This document shows, one piece after another, positions 33,200 to 33,567 of a DNA stretch of 33,567 nucleotides. A model generated the notes under the pieces. The model searched no databases. It was given only the letters and a program-made list of their open reading frames with translations, and was not told where the DNA came from. Within the stretch, counting starts at the first letter, position 1, and every line of letters begins with the position of its first letter. The stretch comes from Kocuria coralli. Its GTDB lineage: Bacteria > Actinomycetota > Actinomycetes > Actinomycetales > Micrococcaceae. The translations under genes were made by a program, and so were the position numbers. The stretch lies in NCBI RefSeq assembly GCF_008831305.1, contig NZ_ML708633.1:1-33567 (forward strand). Direction: 5' to 3'.

Positions 33200-33567
33200 T
33201 GTCAGTTGCGGTTAGGCCGCCAGGGTGACGGTCGGGTTCATGATGGTCTCGTATTCGATGGGGGTCAACCGGCCCAGGCGGGCCTGCCGCCGGCGCCGGT
33301 GGTAGGTCCGTTCGATCCAGGTGATGATCGCGATGCGCAGCTCATCGCGGGTTCGCCAGCGGCGGCGGTCCAGGACGTTCTTCTGCAGCAGCGCGAAGAA
33401 GGACTCCATCGCTGCGTTATCACCCGCGGCCCCGACCTGGCCCATCGATCCGAGCAGGTGGTGCTCGTTCAGGGCGTGCACGAATGACCTGGCGCGGAAC
33501 TGCGATCCCCGGTCCGAGTGGACGATGCAACCGGCCACTTCACCCCGACGCGTGACCGCGCTGACCA
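33200..33567 (-). mobile_element. IS3-family insertion sequence, 3' part, continuing beyond the window
   Basis: The transposase coding end at 33212 lies close to the element boundary. The probable outer end is TGTCAGTTGCGG starting near 33200 on the plus strand, judged only from distance to the stop codon and the TG start; the other inverted repeat and the target duplication lie outside the window. The element sits inside or beside the IS110 remnant. Confidence 0.55.
33212..33567 (-). CDS. IS3-family transposase OrfB, C-terminal part (partial at window edge)
   Basis: The frame is open through the end of the window and encodes the last about 118 residues of a DDE integrase (rve fold). The second catalytic Asp lies in VHSDRGSQF and the catalytic Glu in NAAMESFFALLQKNVLD, followed by the family's C-terminal RTYHRRRRQARLGRLTPIEYE. 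The TAA stop is at 33214-33212. The first catalytic Asp and the usual OrfA with its -1 frameshift site would lie right of position 33567. The sequence is intact as far as visible, so the copy may be active. Confidence 0.9.
   Translation of the reverse strand, partial: VSAVTRRGEVAGCIVHSDRGSQFRARSFVHALNEHHLLGSMGQVGAAGDNAAMESFFALLQKNVLDRRRWRTRDELRIAIITWIERTYHRRRRQARLGRLTPIEYETIMNPTVTLAA

Overview
This is about 33.6 kb of very GC-rich chromosomal DNA from an actinobacterium. Gene order and protein style fit the Micrococcaceae (Kocuria/Micrococcus/Arthrobacter relatives) best; the genus cannot be fixed by reading alone. From about 1.8 to 27.4 kb the window follows a conserved actinobacterial housekeeping block, recalled from the M. 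tuberculosis Rv1691-Rv1713 order: TPR protein, HAD phosphatase, small hypothetical, tlyA, nadK, recN, pyrG, Nudix ADP-ribose hydrolase, xerD, parA-like, scpA, scpB, rluB-type pseudouridine synthase, cmk, der. Differences from that order are the absence of Rv1697/Rv1698-type genes between recN and pyrG, a tyrA between rluB and cmk, and a 7.7-kb insertion between xerD and parA.

Layout. 1-338 has no convincing gene but holds three RNA hairpins, one of them a strong plus-strand terminator. 339-1547 (minus) is a DAACS-family sodium/amino-acid symporter. 1793-5558 is an overlapping run (TPR protein with a 319-residue Arg/Asp/Gly-rich tail, HAD phosphatase, small protein, TlyA). nadK-recN, pyrG, nudix and xerD follow. 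12.0-19.7 kb is the insertion: a DUF559-like nuclease-fold gene bracketed by two related hairpins, then a complete propionate module. In it a GntR regulator, prpD, prpB and prpC (minus, each overlapping the next) are transcribed away from prpE (plus), with two TGTATACA operators between them. Together they take propionate to propionyl-CoA (PrpE) and through the 2-methylcitrate cycle (PrpC, PrpD, PrpB) to pyruvate and succinate. parA-scpA-scpB (chromosome segregation/condensation), rluB-tyrA-cmk and der complete the core block. A large pyruvate carboxylase gene (27657-31109) follows, giving anaplerosis next to the same pyruvate node.

From 31.27 kb the character changes: a tRNA-Pro(GGG), a possible homing-type PD-(D/E)XK nuclease with two tandem DNA-binding repeats, a small membrane PH-like protein, a frameshifted remnant of an IS110-family transposase, and the 3' part of an IS3-family element running off the window end. 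This looks like a small tRNA-associated accessory zone.

Regulation visible in sequence: four genes (nadK, pyrG, the DUF559-like gene and the tRNA-adjacent nuclease) have a TAGGCT/TAGATT -10 box 6-8 nt before the start codon and no Shine-Dalgarno sequence, so they are probably translated from leaderless mRNAs. Most other genes have purine-rich ribosome binding sites and/or 1-11 nt translational overlaps. No convincing new multi-gene defence or biosynthetic system is visible. The most unusual items are the tRNA-adjacent nuclease, the 19-bp triple repeat/hairpin after scpB, the hairpin-bracketed DUF559-like gene and the repeat-rich TPR protein.
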